A stretch of 64,000 nt of DNA, taken from NCBI RefSeq assembly GCF_030384665.1, contig NC_083677.1:858501-922500 (forward strand), given 5' to 3'. The notes below the pieces were generated by a model that was given only the letters and a program-made list of their open reading frames with translations, was not told the origin of the DNA and ran no database searches. Below are positions 18,601 to 27,318 of the stretch, in pieces. The position numbers were made by a program, and so were the translations under genes. Origin of the DNA: Lodderomyces elongisporus (Eukaryota; Ascomycota; Pichiomycetes; Serinales; Debaryomycetaceae). How positions within the stretch are numbered: the first letter of the stretch is position 1; the number at the start of each line of letters is the position of its first letter.

Positions 18601-19436
18601 AGTATGTTGAGGTATTTATGAGCGAACTTTTACCCATGGCTTTGAGTGATATTGACGAATTAATCGTGACCCGATGGGACAAAGTATACAAGAGTGGTCT
18701 TCAGCTACTGGGAAATGAAGATGGCGAAACCTTATCCGAAGAGATGATGGAAGAACATATGCTTCGACAATTGACAGCAACAGTGGTGAGATTCTTGATG
18801 GACATTGTGGGTCAGTACAATTCCAAAACCATGTCCGATATTCAATTTGCTAGTCGTAAACTCGTCATTGGACGCAAAGTGGTCTTGGCGCCATTTTTGC
18901 AGTTGTGCTGCCATTTGATAACATTGAAGGATACGAAATGTTCGTTCAACACTATCTTGGTGGTGCGAAACATTTTGAATGAGATTACTTTAAAGGATGA
19001 TGAAGTTGACAAGTTTCTAAGTGACAACTTGGTCAAAGCGTTATTGCAAGTGTTGTTAGACGATTATTTTATTGAAACACACGGTGAAGCAGCACTCGCA
19101 TTAACAACATTATATTGTCAGCTCCGGTCAAAGAATGACTATGCTGCAAGAGTTTTGATCCAAACACTTCCGAATATCAAAGCGCAACATATTTCAAACT
19201 TTGAGTCACTTTTAGTCTCTTCCAAATCCTTGAGACACCAACGAGCTGCATTGCTTGAACTTGTCAAGATTTCCAAGGACAATGGTAATGCAGGATATGA
19301 GGAAGATGAGATGAGTAAAAGGAAGAGACAATTGGACCAGGCCGCTAAGCGGAAGAAAGTTGGTGGGGATGGAGACGTTATGAATGACCCCTATTTGGAA
19401 AACGGAGCTCTCGGTAATTTATTTGGAGAAGAGTAA
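15636..19436 (+). CDS. MSN5: Karyopherin Msn5 (exportin-5 family)
   Basis: A 1266-residue importin-beta-family transport receptor made of HEAT repeats. In S. cerevisiae Msn5 exports phosphorylated cargoes such as Pho4, Mig1, Crz1 and Far1 and imports replication protein A. The N-terminal region (about 1-140) has the exportin-5-like pattern including EAQAFLETIKSNEESPYWGF and IVRHFGLSLMQTSLKYKYH. An Asn/Thr-rich insert (about 129-168) interrupts the early HEAT repeats and is probably a disordered loop. The C-terminus has a basic stretch (SKRKRQLDQAAKRKK, about 1226-1240) and ends LGNLFGEE. Length is close to yeast Msn5 (about 1220). No break or frameshift seen. Confidence 0.92.
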   Translation: MDSDGVRQIISALEAVYDPKSSNDQRREAQAFLETIKSNEESPYWGFQLALPENNGANYIVRHFGLSLMQTSLKYKYHTFDSIKITAIRNWIIELSNKVEEKDPHYIKEKIALLWVSLVKRIWGSYLVKSEHQQNARQELDNKAQENNNINTTNNNNNNNNNTNNNNTEYTHQTPVSAQEKEDGWVSMDSDLWNLWQSNITCRELSLTILRTLFEDIYLLDDPIASRNSVILNQLSVLIVTPNSILDTIYEENPRLTICKASADGWFKAWSTFLVEILSSGAEYQNEPYQKFIPRILSTFKTCLHWIHPTVLREQNIMQTLLGILSSLDVKVRTLAVDCLHILFTRTYQDETDFNFFIGSVFSTEGINKFSEFYNSLVLDPDDIDEQVYALLKKTVEMIVSLSEYLNITSKYKINWDERDVSGYLRLVLSTTDHPSLIISGLSLQMWVTILRFDELSAKQQVLDIMMSLLEISADRTINYTWDEEHVSKKFFDVDFDSTPDANSFLQNYRKFNEDIVRITICKKPEEGFMWLENRLQNFFSSELGNACINEYNIGEKSKALNYGLSQFNIIENSIRGISRWRIWYNGEDYDIINDRLSKLVIQLGERLLAMNLASPLLIRKQVQTLVQFAPLLKDVEGSPLMFQVLEKILTSATFPYPPDITDEERELIRDLRASCGTELNRLAYIMPEALKKIFNDLENVVANILSLKKVSDHENVAFKSFLLVIASRSSIDDKNDLFAKIVDPDLAAWSAPETEKGLLDLHWFMERIGIVQIATYFQKRGITATTNLLEATMDEEGKALKNSLKDHWSSIFPIRATRIFIQYSIEKLNHELPEYLNLLKLWKPRVQPIVPHILQLLTQIQAYHDPANWVDLPTEVQSFVKYSCTERFWQQGVSIQSKETFIEENVKAALTLRDFADSVGHLIRYTREYAFLTVGSLAQLEDTLYEIPNIAAMIWKAVAGDTVGVTLHSWKHMINSCLRVVVKFCPVKYVEVFMSELLPMALSDIDELIVTRWDKVYKSGLQLLGNEDGETLSEEMMEEHMLRQLTATVVRFLMDIVGQYNSKTMSDIQFASRKLVIGRKVVLAPFLQLCCHLITLKDTKCSFNTILVVRNILNEITLKDDEVDKFLSDNLVKALLQVLLDDYFIETHGEAALALTTLYCQLRSKNDYAARVLIQTLPNIKAQHISNFESLLVSSKSLRHQRAALLELVKISKDNGNAGYEEDEMSKRKRQLDQAAKRKKVGGDGDVMNDPYLENGALGNLFGEE

Positions 19437-19463
19437 AGAGAGATATATTTATCGATATACTTG

Positions 19464-19498
<35 letters not shown>
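19464..19498. terminator. TA/GT tract between convergent MSN5 and AIM24
   Basis: (TA)n at 19464-19484 followed by (GT)n to 19498, in the 137-base gap between two converging genes. Likely contains polyadenylation efficiency signals for both. Confidence 0.35.
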
Positions 19499-19573
19499 CT
19501 GTATGTATATATGTATGTATGTAAACAAGTGTGTATAAGTTTGTGTTGATACCAGTAAAGTTTGTCTTATGTT

Positions 19574-20611
19574 TTATTTAAATACCTTGCTGATCTTTGC
19601 ACTTGTAAACATTTGCCCGTTTCTCAACATTGCCAGGTTATCCAACAATACGGTGCAGGGACCTTGAATCTCGATAAATAATGGCTTTCTTCTGATTAGT
19701 CTGCCATTGATATAGCTGTAGGATTTACGCCAACAAGTATATATCATTTCACTTATTGGAGCCCAATACGGATACACATTGGTCTTGTACCAAATTCGAT
19801 ACGTGTTTAGTGCCAGAATGTGTTCCTTTACTGCCGCTTTAATATTATTTACTGGATTAACTATCCAATGCGGCCAAGACCAATGAATACGCGGGACATC
19901 TAATCGGCTTAGTTCATAGGTCGGATGAGGTAACAAGGAAACAGATATTTTTCCCCTTCTTGCCCCCGCATTTGCATTTGCATTTGCTGTTGCAACTATA
20001 CCTGCATTTGAGCCAGCTCCCAGCACGGCAATTAAGGCATTTGGGTTGACATATGTCTTTTCCCCATCTTGAACATCAATTTCAAATATCTGTGAAGAAC
20101 CATCAATCACAGCGGTTCCTTTTCCCGACAATTCTATACTATTATGAATAGTCAACGGAGTCTTGACTTTTTGTACCTTTACATCAATTCCTGCCCAGCC
20201 AACAACCTTTGACAGGTCTTGTATTGTCCAATGCTTCGTTAAGTCCAAGATCTTGTAGTTGGTTCTTCCACTGACAATGATGTTCGAGGCAGCCGAAGAC
20301 ACTAGCTTTTGGTATGGAACGCCATATATTGAACAATTATCTGCGTAAACATTGTCAAAATCACCATTGAGAGCAATAATCGAGCTTTGAGATAAGTAAA
20401 TTTCCGAAGATTGTGGCATTGAGATTGAGAGTAAAGTTGAAGGGTTTCCAACGGTGGTGAATTGGGGGCTCGCTCGGAAAGGTCCCGCACCAGTTATCTG
20501 CTGTCTAGCAATCGGAACAGTGGGTACTGTACCCATAACTGTAGCCACGGTTCGCATCTGTTGCTTGTAGATACTTCGTAATGGTATGTCGTTGGTCAAT
20601 TTCATTGTCAT
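19574..20611 (-). CDS. AIM24: Mitochondrial protein Aim24
   Basis: A 345-residue AIM24/TraB-like beta-fold protein. In S. cerevisiae Aim24 is an inner-membrane protein that supports cristae and MICOS integrity and respiration. The N-terminus (1-35) is basic and hydroxylated with no acidic residue besides Asp8, as in a mitochondrial presequence. The conserved region runs from about 50 to 215: FTTVGNPSTLLSISMPQSS, LNGDFDNVYADNCSIYGV, KILDLTKHWTIQDLSKVVGW and LSGKGTAVIDG. A short Ala/Asn/Gly-rich insert lies near 200-217 (ATANANANAGARRG). The C-terminal part (about 280-345) contains IEIQGPCTVLLDN, typical of the family. Confidence 0.88.
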   Translation of the reverse strand: MTMKLTNDIPLRSIYKQQMRTVATVMGTVPTVPIARQQITGAGPFRASPQFTTVGNPSTLLSISMPQSSEIYLSQSSIIALNGDFDNVYADNCSIYGVPYQKLVSSAASNIIVSGRTNYKILDLTKHWTIQDLSKVVGWAGIDVKVQKVKTPLTIHNSIELSGKGTAVIDGSSQIFEIDVQDGEKTYVNPNALIAVLGAGSNAGIVATANANANAGARRGKISVSLLPHPTYELSRLDVPRIHWSWPHWIVNPVNNIKAAVKEHILALNTYRIWYKTNVYPYWAPISEMIYTCWRKSYSYINGRLIRRKPLFIEIQGPCTVLLDNLAMLRNGQMFTSAKISKVFK

Positions 20612-20996
20612 TATGGACTATACGGTGTGAAGTTTTGCCCCAACTAGTATTTGTTAAAATCAACTGTCGCGCAATAATACTTTGAATTGAATATTTTAAA
20701 ATAATTAGATAACGAAACAACTAAAGAACTGCGATGTAGGGTCATTAAACAAAAGAATATAAAAACAAAGAGAGGAACAGAAGTATAGAGGTATACAAGT
20801 ACAAATACAAATACAAATACAAGTACAAATACAAATACAAGTACAAGTACAAGTACAAGTACAAGTACAAATACAAGTACAAATACAAGTAGTTGACACA
20901 CTCTTGCATCAGTCACCAGACTAAAAAAATGTCAAAATAACGAGAATAATAATGAAAAAAAAAAATTACCACATAAAAAAAAAAAAAGAAAAAGCT
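20612..20996. other. Spacer AIM24-MKT1 with hexamer microsatellite
   Basis: Lies between the AIM24 5' end and the MKT1 3' end. Dominated by GTACAA/ATACAA repeats and homopolymer A. The frames here are products of the repeat. Confidence 0.6.
20790..20892. repeat. Hexanucleotide repeat (GTACAA/ATACAA)
   Basis: About 17 tandem hexamers alternating GTACAA and ATACAA. The complementary TACTTG-type hexamer also appears near 10577-10600. Confidence 0.8.
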
Positions 20997-23531
20997 CTAT
21001 ACATATTGGCTTAATAAAATGTCTGCTCCTTTAATATCTTTGAAAAGAGTATCATCACAAATCAGTTTCTCCTTTTCGTTTATCAAAGTCATAAAGGAGT
21101 AGAAAGATTTCCACCATTTAACCGCCTTTTTAAAGTCATTGTTCAATTGTGTTTGTGAGAAAGTTTGTTCACCTTTATAGTTGACATTGTGTCCAGCCAC
21201 TTCACAATGAAGCACATGATCAGCTAGGTAAACCTTGGCAAAGTCAGCAGCTTCGCTGGCTTTAGCGTCAGCTCCCCTTTGTTGCTTAATAGCCACCTTG
21301 AAAAATATTTCTGCAAAAACTCCCATCAAGGTATTGTTAGAGCTTGAGTAGAAAGGCAATTGATCAATGAGTTTGAGCCAATCCTGCTTGTTTTCGTATG
21401 TTGCCTTGATATTATTGCTCTCCAGACGGACAATAAAGTCAATCAATAAACATTTTAAAGTGTGAAGCAAAGTAGTTCTTATAAACTCCACGTGCGTTCT
21501 AAAGCTAAGAAGGCCCCTTGAAACGGGACCATGGTAGTTGATTGCTGTAGTAGACAACTTTTGTAATGAAAATACTCTCGATATAAGGGAAATATACTTC
21601 TCTTCTTCAGCTGTTAATGTTGAGCTAGCATTATTAGGAAATTGGAGCTGAGTATAGACTTTGGATAAACCGGAATTGGCTGGTTCCAAAGCATTGAGTT
21701 TAAAGGTCTTAGTTTTCAAAAGAAGTGCAAGGTAAATGAGGCTTTCTAATTCTTTTTCCTGGTCCTCGCGTTCTATTTGGTTTGTAGCTGCAAATTCCTG
21801 AATGATTTTACCTAATGCAGATAACTCGCCCTTTTCATTAGCCAAACCGTACAAGTACAATGTTCTCAACAAACCTGTTGACACAATATCGCCGATATGT
21901 TTAACCTCTCTATCTTTTTTGTCCTCATTGGTTCCTGCAGGCTTGATGAAAAATCTCGATAAACTGAATAAATCGCTCGATTCTGCATTATTGACAAAGA
22001 GCTTTTCCACTCTTTTACCAATGGGAGGGGTAATACGGTTATTGAGCTCTATGGTATCCTTTTTAAACCAAAACTTGACAGCAATTTTCTTCACTTGATA
22101 GTAGCGTGCGACAAGCTGGGTGATCAAATTGTATTGATAATCTAAAATATCGAGGTAGAATTTAGACGAGACCAATTTCTGGTAGGAATCATTATTTTGG
22201 CCCAGTAGCTCAGGCGGTGCTCTCACCTTATTCACACCGCGAGCAATAGAAGTAAGAAACTCAACAGGTAAAAGACCTAAAGATTGATAAAGGTACAACT
22301 CTGGCGGCAACCTTTGGGAGATTACTTCATGCAAATTGGTAGGAACTTTAACAATGCGTGTACTTTTTTCTTTTCCTCCTTGCTTTACCGATTCTTTTTT
22401 GGAGATATTTCCCACGACTTTCCCCTTATCTGATTCCGTTTCTTTCCCTGTTTCTTTCTCTGTTTCTTCCTCCCTTTCTTTCAAACCGTCATTGGCGTCC
22501 TCTTCGTTGTCATCATCATCAGCTAAGTAATCAATATCCGTTTTGAAACCAAGTTGCGCCATCTGTACATTGTATAGTTCAACATATCCATTTGCAGTAA
22601 GAACGGGTACATATTTAATAGCACATTGGCCCCTCACATACAAGTCCACCAACTTTGGATCGTTAAAGTTGAGAATATAACCATAAAGATCGCTAGTCAC
22701 GCCACTAAAACTGATGTATTGAAATACCATGTCTAATCCTAGTTTGAAATAGTTCAATATGGGGTACGGCTGGCCTGGAACATGTCTCGGCTGCGGTGGG
22801 AAAATGGGAAAAGTATGTGGCTGCAAAGCACACCCAACCATCAAGCTGAGATCAATAAATTGGCGCTCGTTTAAACCAATCTCTTGCAAAAGCTTACGTT
22901 TATCAACGAATTTAAATTCTTTAGTTTGAAAGTCCATTCCGATGATCAATTTATCGACTTTGGATAATAAGACATCGGTTGAACCATATATAGCATCAAT
23001 CGCTTGACTTTGAAGCAAATATGACAATTGGAATGAGGTATCGTATGGAGTCACCAAGTAATCAATTCCCAATTCAATAAAGCATTTGATCAAGTCATTA
23101 ACAATTGAATCAAGTGAAAACTTTTCAGTATAGGTTCTGAAATTTTCCATTGCTTGCAAATTAGGTACTCCATCATGAAGAGGCGGGTTCATCAATTTAT
23201 TCCAAACGTTTTCAATATTCTTTTCATATTGTACCAGTTCTTCAACCTTGCCAGCATCGTCTAATTGTGTCGCCGTCTTTAATCCCGGGATTACAAATAT
23301 AGGCCTGATATTATAGCTTTGGAAATGTTTTAAATCCGATTTGATGTAGTCCCCCAATGAAGTTGGAGCTCCACCAATTGCAGCCAAAAATTGCTCTTTC
23401 TTTTGTGTATATATCTTGTTTAGATAGTACTCAACATCAATTCCAAGCGTTGCATTAGCCAAGATATCAATCAGTGCTTGGAAAACTTGTTTTCTCTCAA
23501 ACAAGTACGGCTCAAGGGTTTTAATAGGCAT
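20997..23531 (-). CDS. MKT1: Mkt1, Pbp1-associated post-transcriptional regulator
   Basis: An 844-residue protein with an XPG/FEN1-like N-terminal nuclease fold (XPG-N about 1-100, XPG-I about 140-220) followed by Mkt1-specific domains. In S. cerevisiae Mkt1 binds Pbp1, promotes translation or stability of selected mRNAs including HO, and affects many quantitative traits. The start is the ATG at 23531: the protein then begins MPIKTLEPYLFERKQV, which parallels yeast Mkt1, whereas the 60 upstream codons are Phe/Leu-rich noise. Residue 30 is Gly (ATLGIDVEYYL), the position polymorphic in S. cerevisiae (D30G). An acidic, repetitive linker (about 345-400, rich in E/K/D) interrupts the middle. The nuclease fold in the family is thought to be inactive. 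Confidence 0.92.
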   Translation of the reverse strand: MPIKTLEPYLFERKQVFQALIDILANATLGIDVEYYLNKIYTQKKEQFLAAIGGAPTSLGDYIKSDLKHFQSYNIRPIFVIPGLKTATQLDDAGKVEELVQYEKNIENVWNKLMNPPLHDGVPNLQAMENFRTYTEKFSLDSIVNDLIKCFIELGIDYLVTPYDTSFQLSYLLQSQAIDAIYGSTDVLLSKVDKLIIGMDFQTKEFKFVDKRKLLQEIGLNERQFIDLSLMVGCALQPHTFPIFPPQPRHVPGQPYPILNYFKLGLDMVFQYISFSGVTSDLYGYILNFNDPKLVDLYVRGQCAIKYVPVLTANGYVELYNVQMAQLGFKTDIDYLADDDDNEEDANDGLKEREEETEKETGKETESDKGKVVGNISKKESVKQGGKEKSTRIVKVPTNLHEVISQRLPPELYLYQSLGLLPVEFLTSIARGVNKVRAPPELLGQNNDSYQKLVSSKFYLDILDYQYNLITQLVARYYQVKKIAVKFWFKKDTIELNNRITPPIGKRVEKLFVNNAESSDLFSLSRFFIKPAGTNEDKKDREVKHIGDIVSTGLLRTLYLYGLANEKGELSALGKIIQEFAATNQIEREDQEKELESLIYLALLLKTKTFKLNALEPANSGLSKVYTQLQFPNNASSTLTAEEEKYISLISRVFSLQKLSTTAINYHGPVSRGLLSFRTHVEFIRTTLLHTLKCLLIDFIVRLESNNIKATYENKQDWLKLIDQLPFYSSSNNTLMGVFAEIFFKVAIKQQRGADAKASEAADFAKVYLADHVLHCEVAGHNVNYKGEQTFSQTQLNNDFKKAVKWWKSFYSFMTLINEKEKLICDDTLFKDIKGADILLSQYV

Positions 23532-24227
23532 GGAGTTGTTTTGAAAAAAAGTGTGGAAAAGGATATGTTTAAATGGTAGGTAGGTTTGATAGCAGGGAAT
23601 TAAATTGGTGAATAATGAGTTCCACTGAGAAAAACAAAAAAACAAAAAACAAAACAAATCAAAAAAGAAAAGTTTCAAGTGTGAATATAAGAGATAATGC
23701 AAACAATCCAAGTATATTTGTCAAAATCTGTTTGTTAAGAAAGCTTGTTGCAAATCCTTGATGTTATGTGTCAAATTTTGGTGAATGTTTACATTAGAAA
23801 AGAAAGAGGGATCGAAAGAGAGAGAGAGAGAGTGTGTGTGTGTGTGATAGAAAGACGGTATGTTCAACTCTTTGTGATCTAAATCAAACAACCACCACGC
23901 TACCTTACGAAAACTGAAAAATCCACATACATATGGGACATCCCATGCAAGATACAAAAATAACGATACAAATGTTCATATGTTTTAAATGCATTTCCAA
24001 ATGCTTTTCCATATGCTTTTCCAAATGCTTTTCCATATGCCTCTTTTTAGTTTTTTTTTTTCCAAAAATCAGAGTTACTCAAACATTTTGATGATAAAAT
24101 ACACAATGACTCTTTTTTTTTTTCCTCTCCTCTGAAATTCACCAGTTTTTTAAATATAATTGTTTTGTATTTCAGTCTATAAATGTAAAACTAATTCTAT
24201 GTTATTACTCGTACAACTTTTGAAGAA
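23532..24227. other. Spacer between MKT1 and CQD1
   Basis: Contains the MKT1 promoter and the CQD1 3' region. Has GA and GT runs (23820-23846) and a short minisatellite at 23990-24045. No gene supported. Confidence 0.5.
23990..24045. repeat. Short minisatellite (ATGCTTTTCC units)
   Basis: Four tandem, imperfect copies of (A/T)ATGC(A/T)TTTCCA. Intergenic and probably neutral. Confidence 0.7.
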
Positions 24228-26762
24228 TTACACATTTGGACTCAACATATCTGCTTTAACCAATGAGTGGATCTAAAAAGAAAAGAAAAAAAAGAAACAT
24301 GTTAGTATTTGGTTTAATCACTTGTATCCCTTCAATTAAAGAATTATGGGTAATAATGAACAAAAAAAATGAAAAAACAAAAATAAGTGTAATTTATACG
24401 TACATCATTGACTGAGGCATTAATGAATTGACGCACTTCAAGGGCCAACCAGATCTTGAGCATGCTCAAACTGTTTTCGTTTCTGAATATATCTCTTCCC
24501 TCCTTCAGTAATCCTAATTGTCTTAAAACAGGTAATGAACTAAAAAAAAATAATAATAATATAAGTTAGTCTATTTGTTCAAGTTTATGTTGTTTGAGGA
24601 TTAATTCTTTTTGTTATTTTTCTCTATCTTCATCCTTTTTTTTTCCCCTTCTTCTTCTTTTCCCATTCTATCTATATGACAAGATCACCCAACGAAATGA
24701 TTGTTGCCAAAGATATCTCTTCTGTGGGTAATCCAAGTAATAAAGCGTATACGAACCTTGCAAATAAGTCCAAGTTTGGATCCAATTGTCTGCCTATTCC
24801 TTCCAACAATAATATTGCCACAATAACAGTAACAAAATCTCCTTCCATACGCACATGATGTGTTCGAACCATGCTCAATACTTGCTCCAACAAATCACCA
24901 ATACTAACATTGCCCAAAGTAAATGTTCTATCTTTCATTCTATCGACTAATTTTTCAACTTTCAACGCAAAAATCTCCTTGTTTACCACAGTCTCAGGCG
25001 TTCTAGATCTCTCAACCATCAACTCTCCTGCTTTGTATCCATCAAATTCTGAAAGCGCTTTAAACAAGTCAATAAAGTTGATTCTATCAGTATGATTAAG
25101 CTCCGTGATAAGTCCCACATCTAAAAAGCAAATCTCAGCATGGTAGCCGTCTTCGTAAAGCTTTGCAAGTCGTTCACACCAAGCATTTTGGTCGTTTCCA
25201 AGTTGCAAAAGCTCTTTAGTAATTCGATCAGTATCTTCGTCATCAGACGCTTTAACAATCTTGTATTCCTTCTTGTGCGGCGAAAGCTCATTTTTGTAAA
25301 AACGAACCATCATGTTACCCGGATGCAAATCAGCATGAACAAAGTTGTCCAAAATCAACATCTTGAGGAATGCGTCTAACCCTTTATCACTAACTTCTTT
25401 GGACAAGTTCTTACCAAAGTTTTCGGTCAAATTCAAGAGCTTGCTCAATGGAATGGCGTACATATATTCTTCAACCAAAACATCTCTTGTTGTAAAATTT
25501 AAATACGGTTTAGGGAAATGAATGTCGAGTTGATTCTTGAAATTCTGTCTAAACTTGGCCAAATTCATCGCTTCGATTCTTAAGTCTAATTGCAACCGCA
25601 TCAAGATGGAGAATTGCTCAACTTCATCTGGCAATGACAACCATTCCATAGTTGGTATGATATTAATGAAATCCGCAAAGAATTTCATAACTTTCAAATC
25701 CCTATTGATTTTGACCTCTACATTTGGATGTAATACTTTAATAGCCACTGTTTCATTAGAGTTTAAATGTTCGGTCACAACCAATTGATCGAAAAATTTC
25801 TCTTCTTTATTACGGCCCTTTTTATTGGCTCGTTGTTGATCTTTAGCATTTAAATCACTTTCAAGGCGCTTTTCCTCATCCTTGGCTTGTTGCAACACTT
25901 TTTTGGAAAGTTTTGCAATATACACCTGTGCAATTGCTCCTACTCCCACGGGGTTTTCATTAAACTCGTCAAATATCTCTTCAAATGGTAAATTTCCAAA
26001 GCTTTTGACCAATATTTTTTTAGTTTGTGCTAAACTGTGAGCCTTAGCATTGCTGTGCAAAGTAGCCAATTCGTCACACATCTCTTGTGGGAAGATATCA
26101 GTTCTACTGGCTGCCCATTGTCCCAATTTGATAAACGATGCTCCGGCACTCTCCAACGTCCAGCGCAAGTATCGATACCACAAGGAAGCACCAGTACGAA
26201 CCATGTTCCCACCTTCATTTTTGTGTTTGTGCCCAAACCAGCACATGGGGCTGGCAATTAATACGGGAAGAAAAATGCACGATAATTCGATAAACCGTCC
26301 GAAAGTTAATAGAGGGTCTACTATGTAATCGTCAATGGCAAATAATATTTGATACGCAATGCGAACAAGAAATACTGGATGATGCGTTTTCTTTCTTCTG
26401 TGCTCTTCGTACTGTTGACGCTCTTCGTTTTGAGATGCCTGGTAAAGACCTTGTTCATAAGTGTCTGCATCTTTCACTGGGTTCAACTCGTGTATCGATG
26501 TGTCCAATGCATGCACATCGTTGTATAAATTCTGGGATTGACAATTGTAAGCAAATGCAAGTAGACCGAGTCCCGTACCTGCACCTGCACCCGCACCCAT
26601 GAGGAATCGTGTGCTATTTTTGATGTTTTTGCTGCTGCTCGTGCTGCTCGAGCCATTATGTCGTACCGTTGAGTGAGCATTTCTGTAAACTTGGCGTGAA
26701 GTTGACTTTGCTAATGTACTGCAGTAGACTTGTCTCACAGACTTCAACAGGCGTATAATCAT
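24228..26762 (-). CDS. CQD1: Cqd1-like ABC1/ADCK2-family mitochondrial protein, three exons
   Basis: Join of 26762-24757, 24539-24404 and 24272-24228; 728 residues. UbiB/ABC1 atypical kinase-like protein of the yeast YPL109C (CQD1) type, which acts at the inner membrane in coenzyme Q distribution and membrane architecture. N-terminal presequence (MIIRLLKSVRQVYCSTLAKS) and a Gly/Ala-rich membrane segment near 55-72. The kinase-like part has ESAGASFIKLGQWAASRTD (KxGQ motif), a VAIKVLHP lysine, FVHADLHPGN and LDVGLI (DFG-like). Intron 1 (24756-24540) runs from AG/GTTCGT to TTTTTAG with GACTAAC before it. Intron 2 (24403-24273) runs from GAT/GTACGT to CTTTTTAG with a perfect TACTAAC. Phases agree. 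Exon 3 encodes only IHSLVKADMLSPNV. YPL109C also has an intron. The GTTCGT donor is unusual and is the least certain junction. Confidence 0.82.
24273..24403 (-). other. CQD1 intron 2
   Basis: 131 bases, GTACGT donor, TACTAAC branch point about 30 bases before a pyrimidine-rich TTTTTAG acceptor. Flanking codons stay in phase 0 and continue the family-typical C-terminus. Confidence 0.85.
24540..24756 (-). other. CQD1 intron 1
   Basis: 217 bases, donor GTTCGT, GACTAAC branch candidate, acceptor after a T run (TTTTTTTTTAG). Splicing in phase 2 converts an otherwise premature, nonconserved tail into LDLFASSLPVLRQLG, which fits the family. Confidence 0.75.
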
Positions 26763-26999
26763 GTCAATTGGTGTCCTTTCTTCTAGTAGGTATTGACCTA
26801 ATTACTTCTTTTGAGCAGTTTATATTTTATTGTTTTGACCGACAACTAAGTAATGATTGCTATCCTACTCTTTCTCACTTTCACACTCACTGTAGATCTC
26901 ACCCACACAAGAACTATTCGGCAATGGTGAAATTCAATATATCATTACACAAAAATAAAAGAAAAACAAATAGCCGATAAAGAGAGATAAAAAACAAAG

Positions 27000-27100
27000 A
27001 TAGAGGGAGGTAGAGAAATAGAGGGAGGTAGAGAAATAGAGGGAGATAGAGAAATAGAGAGAGATAGAGAAATAGAGGGAGGTAGAGGGAAATAAAGAGA
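27000..27100. repeat. GA-rich minisatellite (TAGAGAAATAGAGGGAGG units)
   Basis: About five imperfect copies of a 17-18-base unit with GGAGG/GGAGA/GAGAG variants. Confidence 0.75.
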
Positions 27101-27244
27101 AAGTGGTTGGAAGGGGATTTACTTGAGAGTATATGCTTCTTCCTTTATCAATAGATGAGTTCATAAAGCATTCATGGCTTCCATTAAGTATATGATATGT
27201 GTTCTATAAAATTCTATATACTTTAAACCAAATAAATAAGAACA

Positions 27245-27266
27245 TTATATATATATATATATATAT
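27245..27266. terminator. TA tract downstream of LPL1
   Basis: (TA)11-type run about 55 bases past the LPL1 stop (gene on the minus strand), suitable as a polyadenylation efficiency element. Confidence 0.3.
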
Positions 27267-27318
27267 GTTAATAAATTAAAAAAAAGATTAGATAAAAAAA
27301 ACAGTAAAAATAACAGTC

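Larger units (their letters stand above)
26763..27318. other. Spacer CQD1-LPL1
   Basis: Contains the CQD1 promoter and the LPL1 3' region, a GA-rich minisatellite (27000-27100) and a (TA)n tract at 27245-27266. No gene supported. Confidence 0.5.

Noticed and set aside
23532..23711. 60-codon N-terminal extension of MKT1
   Set aside because: Phe/Leu-rich translation of spacer; the conserved start is at 23531.
26030..26261. Overlapping frames on both strands within CQD1
   Set aside because: Shadows of a well-supported kinase-like coding sequence.
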